From Poteriospumella lacustris (taxonomy: Eukaryota; Sar; Chrysophyceae; Chromulinales; Dinobryaceae): 64,000 nucleotides of DNA. The notes under the pieces are model-generated. The model was not told the origin of the DNA, did not search any database, and worked only from the letters and a program-made list of their open reading frames with translations. A program made the translations under genes and the position numbers. The stretch lies in assembly GCA_008000375.1 (NCBI GenBank), contig SMOI01000056.1, positions 1 to 64,000 of the forward strand, in the 5' to 3' direction. Below, piece by piece: positions 8,910-20,100 of this stretch; positions within the stretch are counted from its first letter, which is position 1; each line of letters begins with the position of its first letter.

Positions 8910-10862
8910 ATGGAAGCTATCAAGTTTCTTCTCTTGGTCTTAGATGGTGACGTATTGTCCGATCTCCTAAGTAAATGGCTTTCGTGGTGGGACTTCGTCA
9001 ATTTGGATTCAGCGCTATGCAGTCATGAAATGCGGAGAGCCTTTCACGGCTATTTGCATCAACATGACAAACCTATAAGACTTCGAATATGGATATCAAG
9101 ACAGCTACTTCCTCACCCTGAAGACACATTTCGTCAAATGGACAACTGGCTTCGATCAAGAAACGTTCGCGCTCAGCATGCGCGGACCTCCTTGTGTCAC
9201 ATTGATCCATATATAAAGCATGCTGAACACTCATTTACGCAAATTTCTTCACTCCAGATCGATGAAGTCCCGTCGGAGAATCAAATTCTTTGCAACACAA
9301 GTTCATTAGCATCTATCTTCACCAAGTTTCCAACATTAAATGCGTTGAAGATACAGCCAAGTGGTGCAATGGCGACGGAAGACATGGATGAGACATTCTT
9401 GTTGTCAGTATTGCCAACTTTTCGGCAATTGCGCTCGTTGACTTTGCATCATCTGATGATTGGTTACGACGCAGCGCTGCAGCTGGCGCGGAACCTCCCA
9501 ATCATTCGCCACTTGAGCCTACAAAACTCCTTCGATTGCCCGGAAATTCTCACTGCCTTGTTCATCGATACTCATTTGGCTCATTTGAGATCGTTCGAGC
9601 TGCTAAATGAACTGACAAGCGCACCAAGTTGGGCAGAAGCCCCCCTTGTGGCGACCAATGGTCACACACTGGAGCATCTCACTCATATCTCCGTCGATCC
9701 CGTCGTCCTATATGCCCTAGCCCCATTGATGCCACATGTACGTTACATCTCCAATATTCGATTCGATAAGTTTCGAAAATATCGTTGGGGCTTCTTCGAT
9801 CGACTGGGGCGCTCGTCGACTTCCCTGACCCATGTATCCCTTGATCTCCACTTGCTCGATTCCACTGCCATTGTCGAGTGTTTGACGGACATTGAGAGAT
9901 CACTTCTTCCTTATTGCTCTCATTTGTCGTATCTATCGCTCGACTTTGGTTACGACGGGTTGCAAACGATATGGGGCGTTCTACGGTCGCTTCCGGAGTG
10001 TTGTACCCAACTGAAAACCATCAAACTTCGTTACTGCCGCACCGAAACGGCGGTGATGAAACCATCCTCACAACCAAAACCAATGACAACAGTATCCCAA
10101 GCAGAACAGTTCCAGCGTTGGAATCAATTCTGGGATGATCTGCTACGACGCAATCAGCGTCTCCGCCACGTCGAAGTGGATTCACTACCAGTCGATGTCT
10201 CCTCGTTGGCTAAGCATGGCCACCGCCTGTCCACACTGATCCTCAAACATTTTACCTCTGGTCAAACCACCATGCATCAATCCACACTCTTACGATCCAT
10301 GGGGGAATTCCCCGTCTTTCCACAACTGATTCGCTTGCATCTGGAGGATGATCGAATCACCGATGAAGTCATTCACGACTTCTTCGTGTCTATCGGCCAA
10401 TCATCTGAAAAGGGTTCTGTACGGTTCAAACATTTGGTGTTGTTATCAAAATCAGTAACCAAACAAGCCCTACAGACGATGATGTACATGCCTGATTCGT
10501 TCACCCGACAATTGACATTGTTGGTGATCAGCGCGGAGATGGATGTTGGTCCATTGCTTCATTGTGTAAGCAAACGCTACTGTGCACCGTTTGGAAGCCT
10601 GCGACATTTTACGATCGTCGTAGACATCGATGATATGATCCGCCAACGAGTGCTTCCTCATCAGCGATCGGCTTCTTGGCGAAAGGCCTTGATTGCGGAT
10701 GGTATCCATGACCATGCGGCTCCGTTGTTTCATGCCTGGCGGTCTCTTCGACACCTCCGTGTTGCCTCGTCAGAGACGTTGCTCGAGAAAACATTGTTTC
10801 CATTCCAATGCCAAGAAGATATGGAGGGGTTTGTCTACTGGCAGCAAGATCATTCTCATTAA
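8910..10862 (+). CDS. Leucine-rich-repeat protein with an N-terminal F-box-like motif
   Basis: A single exon of 650 residues starts with ATG at 8910. The N-terminus (DLLSKWLSWWDFVNLDSALC) has the spacing of an F-box-like or RNI-associated helix motif, with an LDSA-C core. Irregular leucine-rich repeats follow through most of the length (LRSLTLHHL, IRHLSLQNS, LRSFELLNEL, LTHVSLDLH, LSYLSLDFG, LKTIKLRYC, LRHVEVDSL, LRHFTIVVD). This is the layout of ribonuclease-inhibitor-type repeat proteins, often ubiquitin-ligase adaptors or scaffolds. No enzymatic domain is present. Such proteins are commonly multicopy and fast evolving in protists. The F-box reading is tentative. Confidence 0.65.
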   Translation: MEAIKFLLLVLDGDVLSDLLSKWLSWWDFVNLDSALCSHEMRRAFHGYLHQHDKPIRLRIWISRQLLPHPEDTFRQMDNWLRSRNVRAQHARTSLCHIDPYIKHAEHSFTQISSLQIDEVPSENQILCNTSSLASIFTKFPTLNALKIQPSGAMATEDMDETFLLSVLPTFRQLRSLTLHHLMIGYDAALQLARNLPIIRHLSLQNSFDCPEILTALFIDTHLAHLRSFELLNELTSAPSWAEAPLVATNGHTLEHLTHISVDPVVLYALAPLMPHVRYISNIRFDKFRKYRWGFFDRLGRSSTSLTHVSLDLHLLDSTAIVECLTDIERSLLPYCSHLSYLSLDFGYDGLQTIWGVLRSLPECCTQLKTIKLRYCRTETAVMKPSSQPKPMTTVSQAEQFQRWNQFWDDLLRRNQRLRHVEVDSLPVDVSSLAKHGHRLSTLILKHFTSGQTTMHQSTLLRSMGEFPVFPQLIRLHLEDDRITDEVIHDFFVSIGQSSEKGSVRFKHLVLLSKSVTKQALQTMMYMPDSFTRQLTLLVISAEMDVGPLLHCVSKRYCAPFGSLRHFTIVVDIDDMIRQRVLPHQRSASWRKALIADGIHDHAAPLFHAWRSLRHLRVASSETLLEKTLFPFQCQEDMEGFVYWQQDHSH

Positions 10863-11182
10863 CCATCAAGGTTTTGACGCGCCGTCGCGTGTTTGGTCAC
10901 AAAACACACACAGAAAAGCACTGCTGTGAGGCGTACTGGGGCAGTGTTCCCGAATATGTAGCATTAGGAACGAAACTAAATAGTACTGGGTGGGTCATTG
11001 CACCTCAGATAGAATATGCACAGCATTTACATGTTTGGTTGTTCTCGTGCGTCTCTTTTTACAGATACCTGTGATCGTTTTGGGGGTTGACGCGTGTGAC
11101 TACTGAGGTTGCCACCTCAGACAGGGGCAAGCTTACAAACAAAGAGCATCTACAGGACGGAGGGAGCAGCACAAAACCCCAA
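10863..11182. other. Convergent intergenic region
   Basis: This 320-bp stretch lies between the stop of the LRR gene (plus) and the stop of CLPTM1 (minus). It should hold two 3' UTRs. No gene or repeat was seen. Confidence 0.5.
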
Positions 11183-13441
11183 TCATTTCTCATACGGACG
11201 ACTCTGATCGACTTGATAGACCCATCGCTGGTACAGATAAATCAAGAAGACAATGTCGTCGCGAAAGACGGACAGTCGATGCATCATGGGCATCTTGATG
11301 ACGAAGGCGAACAAGTCGTCCACAAAGGTGTTGAGGAACTTGTAGATGAGAAATTGCCAGGGCAAATGGGACACCGACTTCAATTGGTGATTGATGTACA
11401 GCTGTGGACACATGAGCACAAAGCCAAACGAATACACACAGCTGGTGCATGAGCCAATGAACCACGAGTACCACGACAAATGACGCTCGTAAATCAACGA
11501 TCGAGCGACAAAGGCCAGGACAAACGGCAGCAGGATACCTCCAATGTATTTGGTGGCCATTCGGTCAGCTTCTAATGTAATCTGCACCAATTTCTTGTTG
11601 TTTTCCTCACGATTCACATCGACGTCACTGCTTGTCGGTGCAGGGCAGCCCCCGCTCTTGGCGCTGTGGGCGTCTACAGATGCTGCGGTGTTGTTTCTGG
11701 CGGTAGCAAGCAAAGGCGCCTTGTCCTTCTCTTTCTCTTTCGCCTTCTTCTCATCATTGTTGTTGGTATCATCGTCTCCCTCGGCAATGCTCCATCGCTG
11801 GAAAGTGATTGTCAGGAGATATGGCCCACCGAGAGAGAGCATCAAGCCGGTGGCCTTCTTCGCCTGAACAAAAACGAAAAACTCCCGGTGAATACGCGGC
11901 ACATTTCACTTCAAAAATACTATATACCGCCGTACCTTCCACAGTTGAATCGCTATGCCAATGAAGGATGGGATAATGACCAGCAGGGATGCGTCTGACT
12001 CAATCAGATACAGAAACACGATCACCTGCGACACCAGATCCGTCAGGAGAGAACGTGTCGACAACCCCGCCAAACTCTTATTGTCATTCCAGAATTTCAC
12101 ATCGGATCGGAACGCCAAATATTCAAAGAGTAAATGCAACGTGGATGCAATCATCGTAATCAACAGAAAGGTCAACGAGGTCTCAGTGACCAGACGACGA
12201 ATGTCATCCAGATCTCGCTCACTAAACCCCAACGACGTTTGTGTGGCCAGTGCATCTTCTAGAACCGACATCAATAACCAACGTTGAGAAGACATCGGTC
12301 CAATCGAAATCTTCAATGGTAGCGCCGCCACGGATTCGTTCAAGCTGATGTACTTGTCCGACGTCAGACCAGTTTCGTCAACGTACATCGACGGTCGATA
12401 ATGATGATCCCGAGAGGTATCGATTCGAATAGACTTCTGCTTGCCTCGTTTTGATTGTGCAAACGATTTCACCACGATGTTTCTGGCAACAGAATCAGGG
12501 ACTGAAAGAAGGAGATGCACGTACATCGTGAGTGTTGTGGCCATATCGAAAGGAGAAAGGAGAGTACGGTACTTACTTTTGTCAAATGGATATTTCGCGA
12601 AATCAGCCACCATGTGGACTGACACTTGAGGCTTCCAATATGAAATAATATCATTTTTGCGCATCATTAGCCGTTTTTCTGGTCGAAGGCAGTGAGGTAA
12701 GAGGAGGAGGTATCAGAGCAGACAAGTGACAAGCGCCGACGAAGGTACCTTGGATGGGATCCTCTTTCACATATCCAAAGTCAGACAATAAATAACGATA
12801 CCGAAAGCTTCGGGGAATATAATCATGCTTTATCATTTTCACGGAACCATGAATCCACCATCCTGGGCTCTTTTGGTACGGTTGAATTTGCGAAAAGTTG
12901 TAGTTGTCCATCTTGACGACGACGTGAAGGTAGACCTCCGAACTGTTGGATTGAATATTGGAAAACACTCCTTTACTTGGGGTTGATCTATCTTCACCGA
13001 CTTCAATGGTCGTGGAAACTTCCAAAGAATCTTGCCGGCTGCTGTGAACCAGGCCCTTTTTCTCGAAAACAAAGCTACTTTCTGATGCAACGCGCGCAAA
13101 GTTTCTATATCATGCACCGTGTTGCCAAATTCAACAAAAATAACAATAAAGCTGCCGCGATTCAGCTTACGTGTTCTCTAGGTCTTGGCTGGTGCTAAGG
13201 AAACACCCGATGTCGTATTTTTGCCCTTCCTTCCACAAGGGTTCGATGCCAGGGCCATCAACAGCAACGCCATTGAGGGGATTCGCAAGTTTGTACAACT
13301 AAATGCCGTCATTTTCCATGTGATACAACTCAATCATTCCACAATGAAGAAAGTATTGAAGCTGGTACCCCTTACCTGATGTATAGTCAAAGCCAGATAG
13401 GCTACCAAAAGGGCGGCAAACAAGTTGCCACATGAAATCAT
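11183..13441 (-). CDS. CLPTM1: CLPTM1 family ER membrane protein
   Basis: Six exons: 13441-13376, 13298-13171, 13104-12749, 12678-12577, 12501-11936, 11863-11183, with all phases matching, give about 632 residues. The first exon encodes one membrane helix (NLFAALLVAYLAL). A lumenal region follows, then the family core: LHLLFEYLAFRSDVKFWND, LSTRSLLTDLVSQVIVFLYL, SWYSWFIGS, and the C-terminal hallmark FVDDLFAFVIKMPMMHRL with DDIVFLIYLYQRW. CLPTM1 and its relatives are ER membrane proteins, implicated in receptor retention and lipid scrambling in animals. An Ala/Lys/Asp-rich insertion (EGDDDTNNNDEKKAKEKEK) sits in a loop near residue 430. The ATG at 13441 is preceded in frame by a stop, so the start is firm. 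Its upstream 300 bp is shared with epsilon-COP copy A. Confidence 0.92.
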
Positions 13442-13743
13442 TTATTCTCAGGCTCCGACTCGATGCTCATACGATCATTCAATACAGATTCTTCTTTGTT
13501 CTTCTCCGTATTCTGAGCCAGAAGTCGTCCTGCTGAATGAACCACGTTTCTCTTGTTCCATTCCAATTCCAACCTGATGCCGTCGACATCATCATCATGT
13601 GATGCCGATGATGAGCGCCAAACCGGAAACGACAACAACAACGAGCAGTTGGTTAGCCATTAGCTAACTGGTTACCACCTGTCAGACAACAATCCAATCC
13701 TTCCGACGCAAGCCAACCGGATACGGAGATCATTTCTTTCATT

Positions 13744-15216
13744 CTCGTGTGAAGTGCGTGAAACGATGTCCGACGCCGAGGAACTGTTCACTGTCCGCAC
13801 CTATTTTTGGATCGGCAACTACCAGGTGCGAATGTTTGTTGTTTCCTGCGTGACAAAAGACGTCGTCTAATCGAATGATCCAACAGGGCGCCATCAATGA
13901 GGCCAATGGCATGACGAAACTGAAGCCCGCAGTGGTCAGCGAGAAGGACGAATGGGTGTATCGATGCTACATTGGCCTCGGACAGTTCAGTCTCGTGATA
14001 GGAGAAATCAGCGACTCTTCGTCGACACCTATCGGTAAGAGCACATCTACGGATTTGGGATCGTCGAGAGCAGTTGTTTCTGATGCGTACAATGCTGTGT
14101 CGTTTCATTGTAGGAAAACGCGCTCTCCGACTCTTGGCCGCCTATTACGACAACTACGAACCGAAGGAGTCTGTGTTCAGCAAGCTGCAGGAGTGGCTGT
14201 CTGATGCAGCCTTCAGCCAAAGCCGCACCTTAAAGACAGTCGCGGCCACTATCTACCTCAACGAAGACAACCACAAGGAAGCGTTCAAGCTTCTGAAGGA
14301 TCCTCAGCATTTGGAACAGTACGTGAATCGTTTGTTTGTGAATCGCAGCGATGTGTTGCCGAGCCAGGATCTGACGTTGATTGTTTGTCGATGTTGTGTT
14401 GTGTGGCTTCGGTTGTCCTTTTGTGTAGTCACGCTATGCTTGTGGAGCTGTATCTGAAGATGTTCCGAGCCGATCTGGTGGAGAAGCAGTTGAAGGTCAT
14501 GAAGGGCATCGACGAGGATGCCGTCTTGACGATGTTGGCCACCGCACAAGTGAATCTGGCTCCGGTAAGTGCTCGTTCTTGAATGTCATGCTTGGCCGGA
14601 TCGATGTGGTCACCGCGTTTTCTGTCTGTGCTGTGTGTAGAACTCGACGAAAATCCAGGACGCCATCTACATCTACGAAGAGCTGATCGACAAGTACGGC
14701 GGCACTTTGTTTTTGCTGAACGGTATCGCCGTGGCAAAGATGCAAATGGGTCTATTCGAGGAGGCAGAAGCGGCCTTGCAGGACTCCCTGACGAAGAACA
14801 CATCCGATGCAGACACATTGGCGAACCTGATTGTGGTGTCACAGCATTTGGACCGCCCTCAAGAAGTGATCAACCGATATTTGAGGTGAGTTCGTTCGGT
14901 GTGCTGTTGTCTGTTTCTGTGCCTTACGTTGCTGTGTTTGTAGTCAACTGCGCGCGAAGGCTCCATGGCACGACCTGGTGCAGTCATTAGACAACTTCAA
15001 CCAGAGCTTTGACCGGGTCGCGGCGTCGCTCGGATAAGGAACGTAGCATTAGCTTGTAGACACACTGGAGTTCTAACTTTTTGCCAATGTCTCTAACTAA
15101 TTAGTAGTTCCTTTTTCACCTTTTCCCATCTCGATCTTCCAGCTCTTTACCATGCAAGTGAACATAGGTAGCGCAGGACAAGGAACTCCGCATTGCTGGC
15201 CACGAGGCGGTCATGA
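13744..15216. repeat. Left arm of a large inverted repeat
   Basis: Positions i and 30537-i are reverse complements from 13744 to 15216, paired with 16793 to 15321. All reading frames inside the two arms translate identically, introns included, so identity looks complete. The outer edge lies 22 bp before the epsilon-COP ATG; sequence before it differs between the two sides. The inner edge is at the palindromic hexamer TCATGA (15211-15216). The arm holds one epsilon-COP gene and the first codons of a second gene (ATG at 15152). Confidence 0.93.
13766..15037 (+). CDS. COPE: Coatomer subunit epsilon, copy A
   Basis: Exons 13766-13825, 13887-14034, 14114-14318, 14429-14564, 14641-14885 and 14944-15037 encode about 295 residues, all in phase. 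The product follows epsilon-COP: an N-terminal VRTYFWIGNYQ..A-N, a chain of TPR-like helices (YIGLGQFSLVIGEI, LAAYYDNYEPKESV, ATIYLNEDNHKEAFKLL, ADLVEKQLKVM), the conserved NGIAVAKMQMGLFEEAEAAL, TLANLIVVSQHL, and a short C-terminal helix with FDRVAASLG. Epsilon-COP stabilises alpha-COP in the COPI vesicle coat of the Golgi. This copy has only 22 bp of upstream sequence in common with copy B, so its promoter must come from the 300 bp shared with divergent CLPTM1. Confidence 0.92.
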
Positions 15217-15320
15217 AAAGTGTGAAGTAACTTCAAGGTTCCGTCATCGCAGGTACTTACAGGTCCGATATCGACGTGTGAGACGGAAGTTCTGCGAAGT
15301 AGAGAGTGAACTTCTTGTAG
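15217..15320. other. 104-bp unique spacer of the inverted repeat
   Basis: This is the only single-copy DNA between the arms. Read on the minus strand it continues the exon that starts in the right arm, reaches a splice donor (gtaagt at 15260-15255), and then intron-like sequence runs to the left TCATGA. It is therefore best explained as part of a neighbouring gene lying beside the original epsilon-COP copy. Confidence 0.75.
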
Positions 15321-15385
15321 TCATGACCGCCTCGTGGCCAGCAATGCGGAGTTCCTTGTCCTGCGCTACCTATGTTCACTTGCAT
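15261..15385 (-). pseudogene. First exon of an unidentified gene, cut by the inverted duplication
   Basis: On the minus strand, 115 bp after the stop of epsilon-COP copy B, an ATG (15385-15383) opens 41 codons plus two bases and ends at a consensus donor gtaagt. The peptide starts MQVNIGSAGQGTPHCWPRGG and continues with KKFTLYFAELPSHTSISDL, which looks like real protein. The rest of the gene should lie to the left on this strand, but that DNA is now the left arm (epsilon-COP copy A). In the left arm the same start (ATG 15152) runs only to 15216 before meeting foreign sequence. I do not recognise the family. Either the remainder was lost, or it was displaced elsewhere. Confidence 0.5.
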
Positions 15386-16793
15386 GGTAAAGAGCTGGAA
15401 GATCGAGATGGGAAAAGGTGAAAAAGGAACTACTAATTAGTTAGAGACATTGGCAAAAAGTTAGAACTCCAGTGTGTCTACAAGCTAATGCTACGTTCCT
15501 TATCCGAGCGACGCCGCGACCCGGTCAAAGCTCTGGTTGAAGTTGTCTAATGACTGCACCAGGTCGTGCCATGGAGCCTTCGCGCGCAGTTGACTACAAA
15601 CACAGCAACGTAAGGCACAGAAACAGACAACAGCACACCGAACGAACTCACCTCAAATATCGGTTGATCACTTCTTGAGGGCGGTCCAAATGCTGTGACA
15701 CCACAATCAGGTTCGCCAATGTGTCTGCATCGGATGTGTTCTTCGTCAGGGAGTCCTGCAAGGCCGCTTCTGCCTCCTCGAATAGACCCATTTGCATCTT
15801 TGCCACGGCGATACCGTTCAGCAAAAACAAAGTGCCGCCGTACTTGTCGATCAGCTCTTCGTAGATGTAGATGGCGTCCTGGATTTTCGTCGAGTTCTAC
15901 ACACAGCACAGACAGAAAACGCGGTGACCACATCGATCCGGCCAAGCATGACATTCAAGAACGAGCACTTACCGGAGCCAGATTCACTTGTGCGGTGGCC
16001 AACATCGTCAAGACGGCATCCTCGTCGATGCCCTTCATGACCTTCAACTGCTTCTCCACCAGATCGGCTCGGAACATCTTCAGATACAGCTCCACAAGCA
16101 TAGCGTGACTACACAAAAGGACAACCGAAGCCACACAACACAACATCGACAAACAATCAACGTCAGATCCTGGCTCGGCAACACATCGCTGCGATTCACA
16201 AACAAACGATTCACGTACTGTTCCAAATGCTGAGGATCCTTCAGAAGCTTGAACGCTTCCTTGTGGTTGTCTTCGTTGAGGTAGATAGTGGCCGCGACTG
16301 TCTTTAAGGTGCGGCTTTGGCTGAAGGCTGCATCAGACAGCCACTCCTGCAGCTTGCTGAACACAGACTCCTTCGGTTCGTAGTTGTCGTAATAGGCGGC
16401 CAAGAGTCGGAGAGCGCGTTTTCCTACAATGAAACGACACAGCATTGTACGCATCAGAAACAACTGCTCTCGACGATCCCAAATCCGTAGATGTGCTCTT
16501 ACCGATAGGTGTCGACGAAGAGTCGCTGATTTCTCCTATCACGAGACTGAACTGTCCGAGGCCAATGTAGCATCGATACACCCATTCGTCCTTCTCGCTG
16601 ACCACTGCGGGCTTCAGTTTCGTCATGCCATTGGCCTCATTGATGGCGCCCTGTTGGATCATTCGATTAGACGACGTCTTTTGTCACGCAGGAAACAACA
16701 AACATTCGCACCTGGTAGTTGCCGATCCAAAAATAGGTGCGGACAGTGAACAGTTCCTCGGCGTCGGACATCGTTTCACGCACTTCACACGAG
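15321..16793. repeat. Right arm of the large inverted repeat
   Basis: This is the exact reverse complement of 13744-15216 as far as can be read (sum of paired positions 30537). The inner edge is TCATGA at 15321-15326 and the outer edge lies 22 bp before the ATG of epsilon-COP copy B. Because the spacer continues this arm's second gene, the right arm plus spacer is probably the ancestral arrangement and the left arm the derived copy. Confidence 0.93.
15500..16771 (-). CDS. COPE: Coatomer subunit epsilon, copy B
   Basis: This mirrors copy A exon for exon: 16771-16712, 16650-16503, 16423-16219, 16108-15973, 15896-15652 and 15593-15500, about 295 residues. No base difference was seen from copy A, including in introns. 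It is tail-to-tail with copy A and head-to-head with the cyclic-nucleotide-binding gene at 17196. It keeps its own upstream DNA, so it is probably the original gene. With both copies intact, gene dosage of this COPI subunit would double unless one is silent or the repeat is an assembly product. Confidence 0.92.
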
Positions 16794-17195
16794 GAAAATA
16801 CAACTGACGATTTTCGTTGTTACTGAGGTGTCGACCTAGGTCATTGATCGGTCTTCGCTATCTTGTTGCTACAAAGTTGCGTCTTGCTGTCGTGTCTATC
16901 GACCGAGCAGCGCTGTGGATTTGCGGAATTACGTTGCGGCTCCAGGTGACTTCCGCAATTTTGGCCGTTTCACGCTCTCCTGCGTATGACGACGACGACG
17001 ATGACAGAAAGCAGTTGCATTTTTTTGCTGTCCCTGTTTTGCTTCCACTTGTAAGTGCTTGTTCTAGGGACACGAGGGAACGAAATCAATAAAGAAACGA
17101 TATTGTCATTCCATCTGTTGTAGGGGCGCATCGGTGCAAGCTTTTCTCCAATTTTCCAATTGTACAACTCAAGAAAATTTGCAGCACGATAGACG
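16794..17195. promoter_or_regulatory. Divergent intergenic region, epsilon-COP copy B / CNBD protein
   Basis: This 402-bp segment lies between two divergent starts. It contains a run of GAC triplets (near 16987-16999). A possible 5' UTR intron runs from gtaagtgctt (17051) to ttgcag (about 17182), ahead of the ATG at 17196. No defined promoter motif was recognised. Confidence 0.4.
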
Positions 17196-20100
17196 ATGGA
17201 TGACCATCATGGGCCTTCTCACATCAGTGATGCCCTGCGTCATCAAATTGTGGCTGCCATCTCGAAGCCATCGGGCATTAGAACTTATGATGACCTTCTA
17301 TTGTTGAAGTCGTACATGCTCGAGACGGAGTTCTTTGAGAAAAGCCAATTGGGAAACGCTAATCCACGTCAGGTGAACGATCTCTGTCGTGGCATTGAGC
17401 TGGAAGTTCGTAAAGTTGGTGAAGTTGTCTTCAATCAAGGCGACATTGGCGACAAAGTGTATATTATTTTATTTGGAAAAGTGGAATTCATTGCGCGGTT
17501 CACCATCGATTTGACTCAAGGACAAACTGAAATCAGAGAAAAGAAACTGGACACTTTCGCTTCGGGCCGTATTTTCGGAGAACGTGCTCTGCAATTCGAT
17601 GAACCTCGTTCCGCTACTGCTCAATGTGTAGAAGATACCTATCTGATTACTGTCGAGAAGGGTGTTTACTTGAGAGTTCTGGAAGACGTCAGAACTGACC
17701 GCACTGTCAACTTTCGACCGGATCAGTTGAAGGCTGATCAAGTGACTCGCGAAACAGTGCTGGCTATTCTCAGTAAAAAGCGTGAAAAGCGAACGCATCA
17801 AGAATTAGAAGCAGCTGCATTGTATCTATGCAATCGAACGAAAGTAGAATCGTTTCAAAAACTCAGTATGGCACAAGTGGTAGAAGTGTGTCGTGTGGCG
17901 GAGACCTTGACCATTTGGGGCAAGAGCATGGTATGTAAGCAGGGAGAAGTCGGTCCAGTCTTTTATGCGGTTCTTGGAGGAAGCGTAGAAGTGTGGGTCA
18001 GTAAAGAAACTCCAGCGCAAATGCAAGTTCGCACGGGAAGTAAGCATCACGATATCACCGAGGGTCTGGGCCGGATGGAGAATCAACTGGTGACGGGTAA
18101 AACATTTGGCGATCGTGCGTTGACAGCCATGGATTCTCTTCGTAAAGCATCCATCGTGACATGTGAAGATGTCACCGAACTCTTGGTCATTTTCCGCAAG
18201 GACTACGAGAACTTGATCGCGGCCACGAGTCAGGTCGAAACGATGGCCAAGATTCGTTTGCTCCGTAAAACGGATCTGTTCCACAACTTGGACATGATCC
18301 ATTTGCGTGCCTTGGCGAATGTCATGGAAACAAAGACCTATGGAATCGATGAAACGGTGGTCATGGTTGGCAAACGCGCCACGGACGTCATCATCGTCGA
18401 ACGTGGTGAAATGACCGTGCTGACCGAGGTCTTGGAGGGTTATTCGAAGGACAAGTATCAACGAATGGTCGAAGAGCAAAGCTACCACCATTATTTGGAA
18501 GACAAACATCACCATTCGCATTTGACCAGCGATGGACGGCCGATGGTCGACGAGGAGGACTACAACCACGACAAACTGAAGAAAATGCAGGTGAAAAAGA
18601 ACGAAATCCTCGAAATGTCGAAGATGGACTCGCAAAAGTACATGCAGTCGAAGTTACAACGTATGCCCAGTTCGATTGGCGGTACCGGTAGCAGTAGTCG
18701 TGATTTGAATGCGAATTCATCGTCAACACTGGGCAGTCAGCCGTTTGAAGCCGCCGTACGTGAAAGTGGTAGTCCCAACGGAGGACGACGAAGTGCTGAA
18801 GAAAGGAAACGCAATCCACGTTTCCAATCGACGCAACTGGTACCCATCGGTCGACGAAAGAAGGTCACCCTGGGACGTATCGCCCCGAACTCGGTGCTGG
18901 CGACGTACGTGATGACCTGTGCGACACAACACGACGAAGTCTATCACCCAGAAACGATCATTGCGACCACTCTTGTGAATGTGTACACGGTGAGCAAACA
19001 TGCGTTCTTCACCTCGTTGCCCAAGGACTCGAAGTTTGCCATCGTCAAACTGGTGAAAGAGTACAAACCTCCGATTCTGACGTCGTTGTGGGAGAATGTG
19101 CCCCGTGTCTTGGATGAAACGCAATGGAAAATGGAGAAAACGTGGAAGAATTTCAAGAGTCGGTTCATGGAACATGGGCACAAGGCGAACATTCTCGATT
19201 CCCACCGTCGCATGGAGAACGTCCACATTTCCGTCAATTCCGGCAACGACCCCGAAGTGAAACTGATGCCCCGTCATTATCAGTTCATGAATCAAAACAA
19301 AGATCATGGTGCGGCCGTGGCCATGGCGATTCTGGACCCCACGAAGAAGAAACACGACGTCACGATGGATTGGGGTTTGCCGTCCCAACGACGCGACAGC
19401 CATGCGAATTCACCGATGGCAGCAGCGGCGGCGACCGCCGTGTCTGAGTTTACGGCGACACTGCAAGCCAATGCCAACGAAGCGATGGGCATCTCCGCCA
19501 AGTCCTCGCCCGCCTCGTCCCAGTCGCAATCGCATCATCATCCGCATCACCATCATCCGCACCATCATCACCACAAAGATGAAACGTCCGCGGTCATCAT
19601 GGCGCCCACTTTGGCCGGGAGTGTCTCGGCGCCACAGCTGCAGTATCCAGCCGATGCCTCGGCAGGAATGACGGTGTCGCGACCAGAACCCTTGGTCTCC
19701 TTCCGTATTCGAGAGCGGTTGAATATGTCGCGTTCGATGAACGCGTTGTCCGATAAACAGGCGTCGGCGTTGACCGCGTCGCATTCCGAAACGGCTTTGC
19801 TTCGCAACAGCGGCCAGTTGACCAACGGCGATGGTCGTCTGTCACCGTCGAGGATGTCCGGTACCGGTGCTGCGTCCAGTGGACAGCACCATGGTTCGAC
19901 ACGGAAGGTGAAGGCGTTGGAAATGCCGTTTACGTTGATTCAAGTGCACCGCGAGTGGTCCAAACGAAACGCCATCAATTTGGCCTCGACGACCCGGCGA
20001 CCGTTACGATCGTATTTACGCATCTGTGGCTCGTTCCCATCGTGTGCCAAGGCCAAGGACATGGCCGACCTACAAATGGAGCAACACTACCTGCAGCTGT

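Noticed and set aside
8638-8910. Minus-strand frame of 90 codons upstream of the RluA gene
   Set aside because: Starts with a non-ATG codon, lies in a divergent promoter and has no domain.
13438-13641. Minus-strand frame just upstream of CLPTM1 that could be the last exon of the truncated neighbour gene
   Set aside because: No ATG or clear acceptor, and its stop overlaps the CLPTM1 start; no evidence links it to the orphan exon.
15152-15421. Plus-strand frame running across the spacer of the inverted repeat
   Set aside because: It reads through both arms and the unique spacer, so it is a chance product of the palindrome; the minus-strand exon fits splice signals better.
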